Shown here piece after piece: positions 21,969 to 29,510 of a stretch of DNA of 47,667 nucleotides (positions within the stretch are counted from its first letter, which is position 1; each line of letters starts with the position of its first letter). The DNA lies in assembly GCA_016213665.1 (NCBI GenBank), contig JACQZX010000086.1:1-47667 (forward strand), given 5' to 3'. Source of the DNA: Actinomycetota bacterium (lineage in GTDB: Bacteria; Actinomycetota; Acidimicrobiia; Acidimicrobiales; Ilumatobacteraceae). Below the pieces are notes generated by a model. That model searched no databases. It saw only the letters and a program-made list of their open reading frames with translations, and was not told the DNA's origin. A program made the position numbers and the translations under genes.

Positions 21969-23462
21969 TCAGGAGCGGGGTTGGCCGACGAAGCGGCCCG
22001 CGTGTGGCGGCTTCGGCAGGGCTTGGTGATGGACCGCGAGCTCATCGAGCTTGGCGATGATCGCGTCGCCGGCAGGCACGGCCTTGCCGGCCTTGGCGTC
22101 GACGTGCAGGAGCATGTGCTCAGACGTGGCGACGACGCTGTCGTCGGCCGCGTTGTGGGTGACGCAGAACAAATGCAAACGCTTCGCGTCATGCGACAGC
22201 AACTGCACGGTGGTGTACAGGCGGTCGCCAAGCATGGCTTGCGCACCGAAGTTGATGTGGCTTTCGACGGTGAAGTAGCTGTGGCCGCCGGTGAGGTAGG
22301 CATCGTCGACACCGATCAGGCGCAGCACCCGATCGCCGGCTTGACTGGCGACCTGGAAGAAGCGGCTGTCGTTCATGTGGCCGTTGTAATCGACCCACTC
22401 GCCGGGCACGGTCACTTCGTGCACGCGCAGCGGCGCGGAAAGTTCTACCCGGGACACATCAACGCCACCCTGGCGTTCGAACAGTTGACGCTCGTAACGA
22501 TCGAGTACGTCGCCCGCTCCGTACCCAACGCCACGGAGTCCCTGCAACACCGAGATCAGGCAATCATCGCGCAGCACCTCCAACTCGCGGATCGTTGCGG
22601 TTCCTGCCTGCGCGTCGCTTTGCGACACGAGCATCTCCAGCAGCTCTTCGGTCAGCTCCGGCACGTCCGTCAGCTTCGACCATGGCCACTTCAATGAGGG
22701 GCCGAACTGGGCCATGAAGTGCCGCATGCCCGCTTCGCCACCGGCGATTCGATAAACGAGGAACGTTCCCATGAAGCTCCAACGCAGGCCCGGGCCGTAG
22801 CGGATCGCGTCGTCGATCTCGGCGGCGGTGGCAACGCCATCGTTCACCAACCACAGCGCCTCGCGCCACAACGCCTCCATCAGGCGATCGGCCACGAAAC
22901 CGTCGATCTCCTTGCCGAGCTGAAGTGGATGCATTCCGATGGCGGTGTACACCTGCGCCGCCCGTTCCCTGGCGGCGCGCGATGTCTGTTCGCCACCGCA
23001 GATCTCGACCAGCGGCATCAGGTACACCGGGTTGAACGGGTGCCCGACCAGCAGGCGTTCGGGATGTGTGATGCCGTCCTGCAGCAGCGTCGGGAGCAAC
23101 CCGGAGGTACTCGAGGCGAACACCACGTTCGGCGCCGCGCAGGTGCTGGCACGTTGCAGCAGCGACTGCTTCATCTCCATCCGCTCGGGAGCGCTTTCCT
23201 GCACGAAGTCGACGCCGGTTGCTGCCTCCTCGGGTGTTTCCACAAATGTGAGCGTGCCTTCGGGTGGCAACGTCGCCGTGACCAGTTTGCGAGTTGCGCG
23301 CCGCGCGTTGGCGATGACCTCGCCAACCTTGCGCGGAGCCTGCGGATCGGGGTCGTAGAGCTTTACATCGACACCGTTGAGCAGGAAACGGGCGGCCCAC
23401 GCCCCACCGATGACTCCACCGCCCAGCAGACCGACACGCGACAGTCCAGGAATCGGACTCAT
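21969..23462 (-). CDS. lcdH: L-carnitine dehydrogenase-thioesterase fusion
   Basis: A 497-residue bifunctional protein. The N-terminal part (about 1-320) is a 3-hydroxyacyl-CoA-dehydrogenase-fold oxidoreductase with VGLLGGGVIGGAWAARFL for NAD, the ASSTSGLLPT block, the catalytic histidine in VGHPFNPVYLMPLVEICGG, and a complete C-terminal helical domain. The C-terminal part (about 345-497) is a hotdog thioesterase (GEWVDYNGHMNDSRFFQVAS, HSYFTVESHINF, DAKRLHLF). This fusion is known for enzymes that oxidise L-carnitine to 3-dehydrocarnitine and then hydrolyse betainyl-CoA. The gene starts one base after the stop of the BKACE gene, the enzyme expected to act between those two steps, which strongly supports the assignment. 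Confidence 0.88.
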   Translation of the reverse strand: MSPIPGLSRVGLLGGGVIGGAWAARFLLNGVDVKLYDPDPQAPRKVGEVIANARRATRKLVTATLPPEGTLTFVETPEEAATGVDFVQESAPERMEMKQSLLQRASTCAAPNVVFASSTSGLLPTLLQDGITHPERLLVGHPFNPVYLMPLVEICGGEQTSRAARERAAQVYTAIGMHPLQLGKEIDGFVADRLMEALWREALWLVNDGVATAAEIDDAIRYGPGLRWSFMGTFLVYRIAGGEAGMRHFMAQFGPSLKWPWSKLTDVPELTEELLEMLVSQSDAQAGTATIRELEVLRDDCLISVLQGLRGVGYGAGDVLDRYERQLFERQGGVDVSRVELSAPLRVHEVTVPGEWVDYNGHMNDSRFFQVASQAGDRVLRLIGVDDAYLTGGHSYFTVESHINFGAQAMLGDRLYTTVQLLSHDAKRLHLFCVTHNAADDSVVATSEHMLLHVDAKAGKAVPAGDAIIAKLDELAVHHQALPKPPHAGRFVGQPRS

Positions 23463-23463
23463 C

Positions 23464-24357
23464 TCAGCGCTTGATCAACTTCAGCTTGTCGCGTACTGCC
23501 TGCGGACTCATCACTCGCACGTTCATGTTGTCCAGAATGCTCTTGGCCTTCTCGACGAGCGTTGCGTTGGTGGCCAACTGCCCAGGCCCGGCGTAAAGGT
23601 TGTCCTCCAGGCCGACGCGCACGTTGCCGCCCGCTAGCGCAGCCATCGCCACAAACGGCAGTTGCATGCGCGCGATCGAGAACCCCGAGAACACGCAGTC
23701 GTTGGGCAGATTGTTGACCATCGCCATGAACGTCGTCGGATCGTCGGGCGCTCCGTAGGCAATTCCCATGCACAACTGAATCATCACCGGGTCGTCGAGC
23801 AACCCGTCGCGAATCATCTCCTTGACCTGCACGAGGTGTCCGGTGTCGAACACTTCCAACTCCGGTCGCACACCCATCTGCTGCACCAACGTGGCCATCT
23901 TGCGCAGCACGCTCGGAGTGTTGACCATGATGTAGTCGCCGCCGGAGGCGAAGTTCATCGTGCCGCAGTCGAGAGTGCAAATCTCGGGCAGGATGGCCCG
24001 CACGTGATCGAGTCGCTCGGTCGCTCCCGCCATGTCGGTGCCGGCGGGGTTGGGCGGCAGCACTTGTTCGTCGCCACCCAGCACCAGGTCGCCGCCCATC
24101 CCGGCGGTGAGATTGACGACAACATCGACATCGGCGGCGCGGATGCGTTCGACCACCTCGGCGTAGTACTCGGTCTTGCGACTGCCCTGCCCGGTTTCGG
24201 GATCGCGAACATGGATGTGGACGATCGCCGCCCCTGCCTTTGCAGCCTCGATCGCCGACTCGGCAATCTGTGGTGGCGTCACCGGCACATGCGGGCTCTT
24301 GCGCGTGGAGTCGCCCGAACCTGTGACCGCGCAGGTGATGAACACGTCCCAGTTCAC
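23464..24357 (-). CDS. BKACE (DUF849) beta-keto acid cleavage enzyme, probable dehydrocarnitine cleavage
   Basis: A 297-residue TIM-barrel, zinc-dependent enzyme of the beta-keto acid cleavage family (KCE/DUF849). Zinc ligands include the His-x-His of AAIVHIHVRDPETG (near 44-50), and the family block DCGTMNFASGGDYIMVNTP is present, with MAALAGGNVRVGLEDNLYAG toward the end. BKACE enzymes react a beta-keto acid with acetyl-CoA to give acetoacetate and a new acyl-CoA. Next to a carnitine dehydrogenase the substrate should be 3-dehydrocarnitine, giving betainyl-CoA. Start is GTG with AGGAG upstream. It is gene 4 of the operon, 28 bases after the iron-sulfur subunit and one base before lcdH. Confidence 0.87.
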   Translation of the reverse strand: MNWDVFITCAVTGSGDSTRKSPHVPVTPPQIAESAIEAAKAGAAIVHIHVRDPETGQGSRKTEYYAEVVERIRAADVDVVVNLTAGMGGDLVLGGDEQVLPPNPAGTDMAGATERLDHVRAILPEICTLDCGTMNFASGGDYIMVNTPSVLRKMATLVQQMGVRPELEVFDTGHLVQVKEMIRDGLLDDPVMIQLCMGIAYGAPDDPTTFMAMVNNLPNDCVFSGFSIARMQLPFVAMAALAGGNVRVGLEDNLYAGPGQLATNATLVEKAKSILDNMNVRVMSPQAVRDKLKLIKR

Positions 24358-24385
24358 GAGTCGTTCTCCTTTGCCCGCCGGGTGA

Positions 24386-24868
24386 TCAGGCGTGAAGCTC
24401 GGTTGCTGTGCGTTGCACGGCGGCGACGATCTTCGCGTAGCCGGTGCAGCGGCAGAGGTTGCCAGAAAGACCGATGCGCACTTCCTCTTCCGATGGCGAC
24501 GAATTGCGAGCGAGCAATGCGTGCGCGGACAGGATCATGCCCGGCGTGCAGAACCCACACTGCACGCCACCCTCTTCGAGGATGTTGCGCTGCAGCGGAT
24601 GCATCTCGTCGCCGTCGATCACGCCCTCGACGGTGGTGATGGCGCGGCCTTGCGCTTGCACGGCGAGGTAACTGCAGGAGTTGACCGGTTGGCCATCGAG
24701 CAGGACCATGCAAGCTCCGCATTCGCAGTCGTCGCACCCTTCCTTGGTGCCCGTGAGCCCGATCTCGGAGCGGATGACGCTGAGCAGATTGCGCCCCTGC
24801 TCGACGTCGACCGGGTAATCGGTTCCGTTGACTTTCAGTGTGAAGGCGATTCTCTCCGACGTACTCAT
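24386..24868 (-). CDS. molybdenum hydroxylase, [2Fe-2S] subunit
   Basis: A 160-residue electron-transfer subunit of the xanthine dehydrogenase/CO dehydrogenase family (CoxS type). The plant-type cluster is bound by cysteines in KEGCDDCECGACMVLLDG with a fourth in NSCSYLA. The second cluster is bound by VQCGFCTPGM and LCRCTGYAKI. It passes electrons from the molybdenum site of the large subunit to FAD in the medium subunit. The ATG overlaps the stop of the FAD-subunit gene by four bases. Gene order large-medium-small differs from the medium-small-large order of classic coxMSL. Confidence 0.9.
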   Translation of the reverse strand: MSTSERIAFTLKVNGTDYPVDVEQGRNLLSVIRSEIGLTGTKEGCDDCECGACMVLLDGQPVNSCSYLAVQAQGRAITTVEGVIDGDEMHPLQRNILEEGGVQCGFCTPGMILSAHALLARNSSPSEEEVRIGLSGNLCRCTGYAKIVAAVQRTATELHA

Positions 24869-25758
24869 GATGCAGCTCCGATTCCGACAGCGCGATTTAC
24901 GGGAATCGCGATCTTTTCGCCGGCCGCGCGTCGTGCAGCGGCCTCGACCGCGCGGCGGGCCATGACACCAACCGTATGTCGCCGGTAGCCCACGCTGGCC
25001 CGAACGTCGCTGATGGGAGTGCATTGCTCCATCGCCATCTGCGCCGCGTGTTCCGCCGCGGCGGCGACGGGGCGTCCGATCTGTTCGACGAGGTTGCAGG
25101 TGAGGATCGTCGGTGCAACGGCGGTGAGTCCTACGCGCAAGGCGGCGATCGTGCCATCGTCGGCCAAGGCGACGAAGGCAGCGGCACCGACCACTGCGAT
25201 CTCCATTGCGCGACGGTATTCCAAGCGCACGTAGGCACTGTTGGCTTTGGGACCCGGTTTGGGGAGGTGGATGGCGACGCACAATTCGCCCGGCTCGGCG
25301 CTGGTGCGTCCGGGCCCGGTCCACAACTGTTCGATCGGCATTCGCCGGTTGCCGCGTGTGGACCGCAGTTCGACCTCAGCACCCATCACCGTCAACGGCG
25401 CACCGGTGTCCATCGCCGGCGACGCGTTCATGATGTTGCCGCCGAGCGTCCCGACGTGACGTGTTGCTGGCGAACCGACCAAAGCGCTGCCGTCGGCCAG
25501 TGCGCAATAGGCGCTTGCAAGCAGTGGATGCGTCTCGATCGCGTGGTGCGAGACCAAAGCACCGATGCTCACGCCCTCCTTGGTCTCGACGACGGCCTTG
25601 AGCTCGTCGAGCCGATCGATTGCCACCAGGTTCGCCGGCAATGCTGCCTTCCCGTGGCGAGCGCCGACCACCAAGTCGGTGCCACCGGCGATCGGGGTGG
25701 CCCCCGCTGTGAGCGCGGCAAGCGCCTCGTCGACGGTGCGGGCGATGGTGAAACTCAT
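24865..25758 (-). CDS. molybdenum hydroxylase, FAD-binding subunit
   Basis: A 297-residue CoxM-type flavoprotein. The FAD pyrophosphate loop TPIAGGTDLVVGARHG lies at about 20-35, and the second FAD motif ATRHVGTLGGNIMNASPAMD near 98-117 is a good match to the family TIGGNIANASP. The C-terminal domain (about 175-290) has the usual CO-dehydrogenase-flavoprotein fold. It receives electrons from the iron-sulfur subunit and passes them to an external acceptor. It overlaps both neighbours by four bases, so the three subunits are made in step. Confidence 0.9.
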   Translation of the reverse strand: MSFTIARTVDEALAALTAGATPIAGGTDLVVGARHGKAALPANLVAIDRLDELKAVVETKEGVSIGALVSHHAIETHPLLASAYCALADGSALVGSPATRHVGTLGGNIMNASPAMDTGAPLTVMGAEVELRSTRGNRRMPIEQLWTGPGRTSAEPGELCVAIHLPKPGPKANSAYVRLEYRRAMEIAVVGAAAFVALADDGTIAALRVGLTAVAPTILTCNLVEQIGRPVAAAAEHAAQMAMEQCTPISDVRASVGYRRHTVGVMARRAVEAAARRAAGEKIAIPVNRAVGIGAAS

Positions 25759-28076
25759 TTGCCCTGCTCCTTGCTAGCGGTCTCTTGCAACGTGGCCCAC
25801 ACCCGCTCGGCCGTCATTGGTAGTTGTCGCACGGGTGCGCCGACCAGCTTGGCCAGTGCATTCGCGATGGCTGCCGCAGTCGCGACGTTCGGTGCTTCTG
25901 CCAAACCCTTGGCGCCGTACGGGCCGGCGTTGGGTGTTTCGATCTCGACGAAGTGGATGTCTATCGGCGGAGCGTCGGCGCAGGTCTGCAACTTGTACTC
26001 GAGCAGCGCCGCGTTGCGCTGATGAGCCTGGTCGTCGTAGTTGGTGCCTTCCGTCAGCGCCTGGCCGATGCCCATCATCACGCCGCCTTGCACCTGGCCC
26101 TGCGCGCCGACGAGGTTGATGATGGTGCCCGAGTCGTGGGCGGTGCTCACATGCAGCACTCGCGCAACGCCGGTGTCGCGGTCGAGTTTGACGCGCACCG
26201 CGTGACAGCTGAACTGTGGCGCCTGCCAGGCGGCGACGCCGATGTCGCCAACGCAGGTGGAACCAGCCACCGACGGCGCGGCGGGCGGCGCGCCCGACCC
26301 GTGCCCGATCAGCAGCTCGCCACCGGCGGCGATGCCGGCCAACGCGGCGATGGCGACCCCGCGGTCGGGGCTGCCGGCGACATGCGCCCGGCCGTCGGCG
26401 AGCACGATGTCGGCCGCCGCCGCTTCCAGCTTGTTGGCCGCCAGGTTACGTAGTTGGTCGGCGATCTGGCCGGCGGCGGCGATCACGGCCCGACCGTTGT
26501 TGAACAGCGTCTGCGAACCGGTGGCCCCCATGTCGTAGGGGGCGGCGCTGGTGTCTTGATAGACCAACTCGAAATCCTCGGCACGCATGCCGATTTCGTC
26601 GGCGGCAAGTTGGCGAAGCGTCATCACGGCTCCTGTGCCGCACTCCTGCGCGCCGGTAATGATCTGGCCGCTGCCGTCGCCGTCGAGCTTGATGTAGGCA
26701 CCCGACGGCGAGGCGAAGCTCGGCCACCACCCGATCGCGACGCCGATCGCCTCGTCGTCGGCCAAGGTCTTGCCATAACCGGCTGCGCTCGTGGCCGCGT
26801 CGATGCATTGCTGCACGCCGATCTCGCCGTAGGTCTGCCCGCTGGGACCGACGGCACCGGTGTCGACCGCGTTCTGCTTGCGGAATGCCACCGGATCGAT
26901 GCCCACCTGCTTCGCAACTTCGTCAGTGTGCGACTCGAGCGCCCAACAGGTCTGCGGGGCGGTTGGGGCGCGCACGGAGCCGGAGGGCTGGTGGTTGGTG
27001 TAGGCGAGATGAGCCTCGGCCAGCACATTGGGAATCTTGTACGGCCCAAGTGCATGCATCGCGGCGAGTTGGCTGAAGAAACCGGCGTCGGCGGTGTAAG
27101 CCCCGTTGTCGATCACCAGGCGCACTCGGCGGGCGGTGATGGTTCCGTCGTTCTTCACGCCGGTCTCGAAGTCGTACACGATTCCTTCGCGTCGCTTGTC
27201 GGGTGCGAGGAACTCTTCGCGGCGACTGAACACCAACCGCACCGGGCGCTTGGCTGCTCGGGCCAGGGCGGCGACATGCGCCTCGACATGAAAGCCACAC
27301 TTGCCACCGAAGCCACCACCGAGATGGGGGACGATGATTCGCACGCGGTTGTTGGGCAACTGCAGTGTTTCGCAGACGCCGGCGCGAGCATCGAACGGCA
27401 CTTGCGTACTCGTCCAGATGGTGACCTTGTTACCTTCCCACTGCGCGACCACCGCACGCGGTTCGATCGGCGCTGCGTGGCACCCGTCCGACACGTATCT
27501 GCTGCGCACGATGTGGTCGGCCGCAGCCAGACCTTTCTCGACGTCGCCTTTGGCGATAGACGAGAACGAGGCGTCGTTGCGGTCGCGCACGAGGGCTTCG
27601 TAGGCGCCGTAGTCAGCCCAACCCTCATGGACCAGCGGTGAGTCGGGAGCGAGCGCGGCCTCGGCATCGTTGACGATCGGCAGCGGTGCGTACTCGACGA
27701 CGATCGCGTCTGCGGCACGTTGCGCAGTTGCGGCATCGACCGCGGCAACCGCGGCCACGATCTCACCTTCGAAGCGCACAACATCGCGTGCGAACAGCGT
27801 GCGATCCTGCACGAAGCTGCCGTACCGCACGTCGGGTACGTCGTCGGCGGTGAGCACGGCGAACACTCCGGGCATCGCGCGGGCGGCACTGACATCGAGC
27901 TTGCTGATGCGTGCGTGGGCGATCTCCGCGTAGCGGAACTTGGCGGCCAGCGCGCCCGTCAGCGAAAGGTCGGCGGTGTAGCGGCCGCTGCCGGTGACCT
28001 TGTCGGGTCCATCGGCGCGCACGAACCTCGCTGCCGTCTTGGGCTTGTGTGCTGGCTTCTTCGTCGCTGTCGACAT
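25755..28076 (-). CDS. molybdenum hydroxylase, molybdopterin-binding large subunit
   Basis: A 773-residue catalytic subunit of the xanthine dehydrogenase family. It shows the N-terminal domain (FVRADGPDKVTGSGRYTADL), the molybdopterin loop PHLGGGFGGKCGFHVE and the region QPSGSVRAPTAPQTCWALE. The active-site glutamate block is GAKGLAEAPNVATAAAIANA near the end. The CO-dehydrogenase signature AYRCSFR is absent, so this is a hydroxylase of an aldehyde or heteroaromatic-type substrate, not CODH. Start: GGAGG at about 28088 and ATG 28076 decide against the longer frame to 28235. It leads the seven-gene operon that ends in carnitine-type genes; its role there is unexplained. No coxD/coxE or MoCo-chaperone gene is in the operon. 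Confidence 0.88.
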   Translation of the reverse strand: MSTATKKPAHKPKTAARFVRADGPDKVTGSGRYTADLSLTGALAAKFRYAEIAHARISKLDVSAARAMPGVFAVLTADDVPDVRYGSFVQDRTLFARDVVRFEGEIVAAVAAVDAATAQRAADAIVVEYAPLPIVNDAEAALAPDSPLVHEGWADYGAYEALVRDRNDASFSSIAKGDVEKGLAAADHIVRSRYVSDGCHAAPIEPRAVVAQWEGNKVTIWTSTQVPFDARAGVCETLQLPNNRVRIIVPHLGGGFGGKCGFHVEAHVAALARAAKRPVRLVFSRREEFLAPDKRREGIVYDFETGVKNDGTITARRVRLVIDNGAYTADAGFFSQLAAMHALGPYKIPNVLAEAHLAYTNHQPSGSVRAPTAPQTCWALESHTDEVAKQVGIDPVAFRKQNAVDTGAVGPSGQTYGEIGVQQCIDAATSAAGYGKTLADDEAIGVAIGWWPSFASPSGAYIKLDGDGSGQIITGAQECGTGAVMTLRQLAADEIGMRAEDFELVYQDTSAAPYDMGATGSQTLFNNGRAVIAAAGQIADQLRNLAANKLEAAAADIVLADGRAHVAGSPDRGVAIAALAGIAAGGELLIGHGSGAPPAAPSVAGSTCVGDIGVAAWQAPQFSCHAVRVKLDRDTGVARVLHVSTAHDSGTIINLVGAQGQVQGGVMMGIGQALTEGTNYDDQAHQRNAALLEYKLQTCADAPPIDIHFVEIETPNAGPYGAKGLAEAPNVATAAAIANALAKLVGAPVRQLPMTAERVWATLQETASKEQGK

Positions 28077-28202
28077 CGCAGTACGACCTCCTTGCCGTTG
28101 TTCGTTTTGGCGCGGCTCCCAATATTGCAGATCGGAGTGGCTGGCCGGCGATGCGAACAGGCGAAGGTTGATGTGGACACTGGAACCAACTAATGTGTAC
28201 AC
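28077..28202. other. intergenic region between divergent Mo-hydroxylase operon and toxin-antitoxin genes
   Basis: These 126 bases hold the ribosome site of the large-subunit gene (GGAGG, minus strand, near 28088-28093) and, at the other end, the antitoxin promoter and operator. A weak AT-rich spot (CAATATTGG, 28121-28129) could be the -10 region of the operon. No gene is seen. Confidence 0.4.
28191..28196 (+). promoter_or_regulatory. leaderless -10 box for the Phd-type antitoxin
   Basis: TAATGT, six bases (GTACAC), ATG at 28203. Confidence 0.65.
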
Positions 28203-28204
28203 AT
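28193..28204. promoter_or_regulatory. perfect 12-bp palindrome over the antitoxin start
   Basis: ATGTGTACACAT reads the same on both strands. It runs from inside the -10 box into the start codon. Binding by the antitoxin here would block both promoter and leaderless initiation, so it is a good candidate autoregulatory operator. Confidence 0.55.
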
Positions 28205-28463
28205 GAATGTTGGCGTGCGAGAACTGAAACAGCATCTGTCCGAATACCTAGATCGCGCCGCCGCCGGCGAAGTTGTGCAGGTGACCGAACGTGGCGTACC
28301 CAAGGTTCAGATTGTCGCTGTTCCCGAAATTGGCGCGATGACTCGCGGTGTCGACGACGGCTGGCTGCGCCCACCGCTTCGTTCCGATGGACTGACGCCG
28401 CTACGCCGCGTGCGAGGGGTGCGGCGAGTCGCCGACGTCGTTGAGGATGATCGTGGTTCTTGA
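28203..28463 (+). CDS. Phd/YefM-family antitoxin
   Basis: An 86-residue antitoxin. The N-terminal Phd/YefM DNA-binding fold is clear: MNVGVRELKQHLSEYLDRAA, then GEVVQVTERGVPKVQIVAV. The C-terminal part (about 45-86, rich in Arg and Asp) should wrap the toxin. Its TGA is followed at once by the GTG of the PIN-domain toxin gene, with no gap. Transcription should be autorepressed through the palindrome over the start codon. It is divergent from the molybdenum-hydroxylase operon. Confidence 0.88.
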   Translation: MNVGVRELKQHLSEYLDRAAAGEVVQVTERGVPKVQIVAVPEIGAMTRGVDDGWLRPPLRSDGLTPLRRVRGVRRVADVVEDDRGS

Positions 28464-28868
28464 GTGACGACCTACGTCGACTCAAGCGCCTTGCTGAAAC
28501 GGTACGTTGCCGAACCCGACTCGGCCGTGGCCGAACGCCTAATTCTGGCTGACCCTGTTTTGGTCTCGTCGTGGATCACAGTTGTCGAACTGCGCCGAAA
28601 CCTTGCTCGCCTGGTCGAGGCCGATGCCTTACCCGGTGTCCGCCGCCAATGCCTGCGCGATCTCGACGAGTTCGCACTCGTGGCTGTGGACGAAGTCGTG
28701 TGCAACGCGGCGGCCGCGATCGGCGAGCAGTTGGGTGTGCGCACTCTCGACGCAGTGCATCTCGCGTGTGCACAGCGTCTGCAGATTCCGGGCCTCACGT
28801 TTGTCACCTTCGACCTTCGCCAAGCACAGGCAGCGCGCTTGCTCGGATTTACCGTGCTTGGGGCCTGA
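28464..28868 (+). CDS. vapC: VapC-like PIN-domain toxin ribonuclease
   Basis: A 134-residue PIN-domain protein expected to cut RNA with Mg2+. Acidic active-site residues are in place: Asp6 in TTYVDSSALLKRYVAEPDS, Glu in VVELRRNLARL (near 43), Asp in RTLDAVHLACAQRL (near 97) and a final Asp in FVTFDLRQAQAA. Start is GTG directly after the antitoxin stop. The complete active site and compact operon suggest a working toxin-antitoxin pair. The target RNA is unknown; some VapC toxins cut tRNAs, and a tRNA-Cys gene lies 66 bases downstream, but proximity alone proves nothing. Confidence 0.9.
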   Translation: MTTYVDSSALLKRYVAEPDSAVAERLILADPVLVSSWITVVELRRNLARLVEADALPGVRRQCLRDLDEFALVAVDEVVCNAAAAIGEQLGVRTLDAVHLACAQRLQIPGLTFVTFDLRQAQAARLLGFTVLGA

Positions 28869-28894
28869 CCGGTCGAGTAGCAACGATCAGCCGC

Positions 28895-28900
28895 TATCCT
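28895..28900 (+). promoter_or_regulatory. candidate -10 box for tRNA-Cys
   Basis: TATCCT ends 34 bases before the tRNA 5' end. A convincing -35 is not seen, so this is tentative. Confidence 0.35.
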
Positions 28901-28934
28901 GCAGGCGCTGTCGTCGGGAAACCGGCGTATTCAC

Positions 28935-29009
28935 GGCGACGTGGCCGAGTGGCTGAGGCAAGGGCCTGCAAAGCCCTCCACATGGGTTCGATTCCCATCG
29001 TCGCCTCCA
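28935..29009 (+). tRNA. tRNA-Cys (anticodon GCA)
   Basis: A full cloverleaf folds by eye. The acceptor stem is GGCGACG/CGTCGCC, and the anticodon stem AGGGC/GCCCT has loop CTGCAAA, giving anticodon GCA. The T arm is ATGGG-TTCGATT-CCCAT. The discriminator base is T, as expected for tRNA-Cys, and the CCA end is encoded (29007-29009). It lies between the PIN toxin and the SnoaL-like gene. Confidence 0.96.
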
Positions 29010-29017
29010 ACTTGGGA

Positions 29018-29023
29018 CATAAT
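29018..29023 (+). promoter_or_regulatory. possible -10 box for the SnoaL-like gene
   Basis: CATAAT ends five bases before ATG 29029. If used, the transcript would be leaderless. The gene could also be read from the tRNA promoter. Confidence 0.35.
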
Positions 29024-29028
29024 CGCAA

Positions 29029-29445
29029 ATGGTGATTACCGACGAGCTGCGCCAACGTCGTGAGGCGGTCGTGGGCGAGCACATGTCGTCCGAGAACGAG
29101 CTCGACTTCGACCGCACCATCGCAACCTTCGCCCGCCCGCGTTATGAGCTGATCCCCACCGGTGAAGTCTTCGACGGCGAGCAAGCCGTGCGGGAGTATT
29201 TCCGTGCCAGTAGGGCTGCCGTTCCGGACCAGCGCAACGAGCTGATCGGCATGACCAGCACCGACCATGCCGTGATCGTCGAGTTCTGGCTACGCGGTAC
29301 TCCGGCCACGCGCGCCGGCGGCAACGGGTTCGTATGCCGAATGGTCGCGATCTTCGAATTCGAACCCGGTGGCAGCGGCATCGTGTGCGAGCGCGTGTAT
29401 TGGGATCGCGAAACGATTCGCCGCCAACTGTCCGCCCAGCGCTAG
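29029..29445 (+). CDS. SnoaL-like (NTF2-fold) protein
   Basis: A 138-residue protein with the cone-shaped NTF2/SnoaL fold pattern: an N-terminal helix, FDRTIATFARPRYELIPTGE, and FDGEQAVREYFRASRAAVPD, a classic SnoaL signature. Alternating strands ending in GIVCERVYWDRETIRRQLSA follow. Members include ketosteroid isomerases, polyketide cyclases and many proteins of unknown job. The substrate cannot be inferred, and the neighbours (a tRNA gene upstream, a convergent signalling gene downstream) give no hint. A short hairpin follows the stop. Confidence 0.75.
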   Translation: MVITDELRQRREAVVGEHMSSENELDFDRTIATFARPRYELIPTGEVFDGEQAVREYFRASRAAVPDQRNELIGMTSTDHAVIVEFWLRGTPATRAGGNGFVCRMVAIFEFEPGGSGIVCERVYWDRETIRRQLSAQR

Positions 29446-29466
29446 CACGCTCGATGTCACAACGAA

Positions 29467-29483
29467 CCCACCGTCGCGGTGGG
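29467..29483. terminator. short hairpin between convergent genes
   Basis: CCCACCG, loop TCG, CGGTGGG: a perfect 7-bp stem between the stops at 29445 and 29511. It lacks a T-tract but is well placed to end both transcripts. Confidence 0.5.
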
Positions 29484-29510
29484 ATACGCGTGACCTCGCT
29501 GGGTTCCGGG

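Noticed and set aside
20886-22697. 603-codon plus-strand open frame opposite the thioesterase/carnitine dehydrogenase genes
   Set aside because: It lies antisense to two genes with clear motifs. High-GC DNA gives long shadow frames, and the translation is rich in Arg, His and Gly with no recognisable domain.
25755-28076. CO dehydrogenase (CoxL) identity for the molybdenum large subunit
   Set aside because: The CODH active-site loop AYRCSFR is missing; the corresponding region reads GSVRAPTAPQ, as in other hydroxylases.
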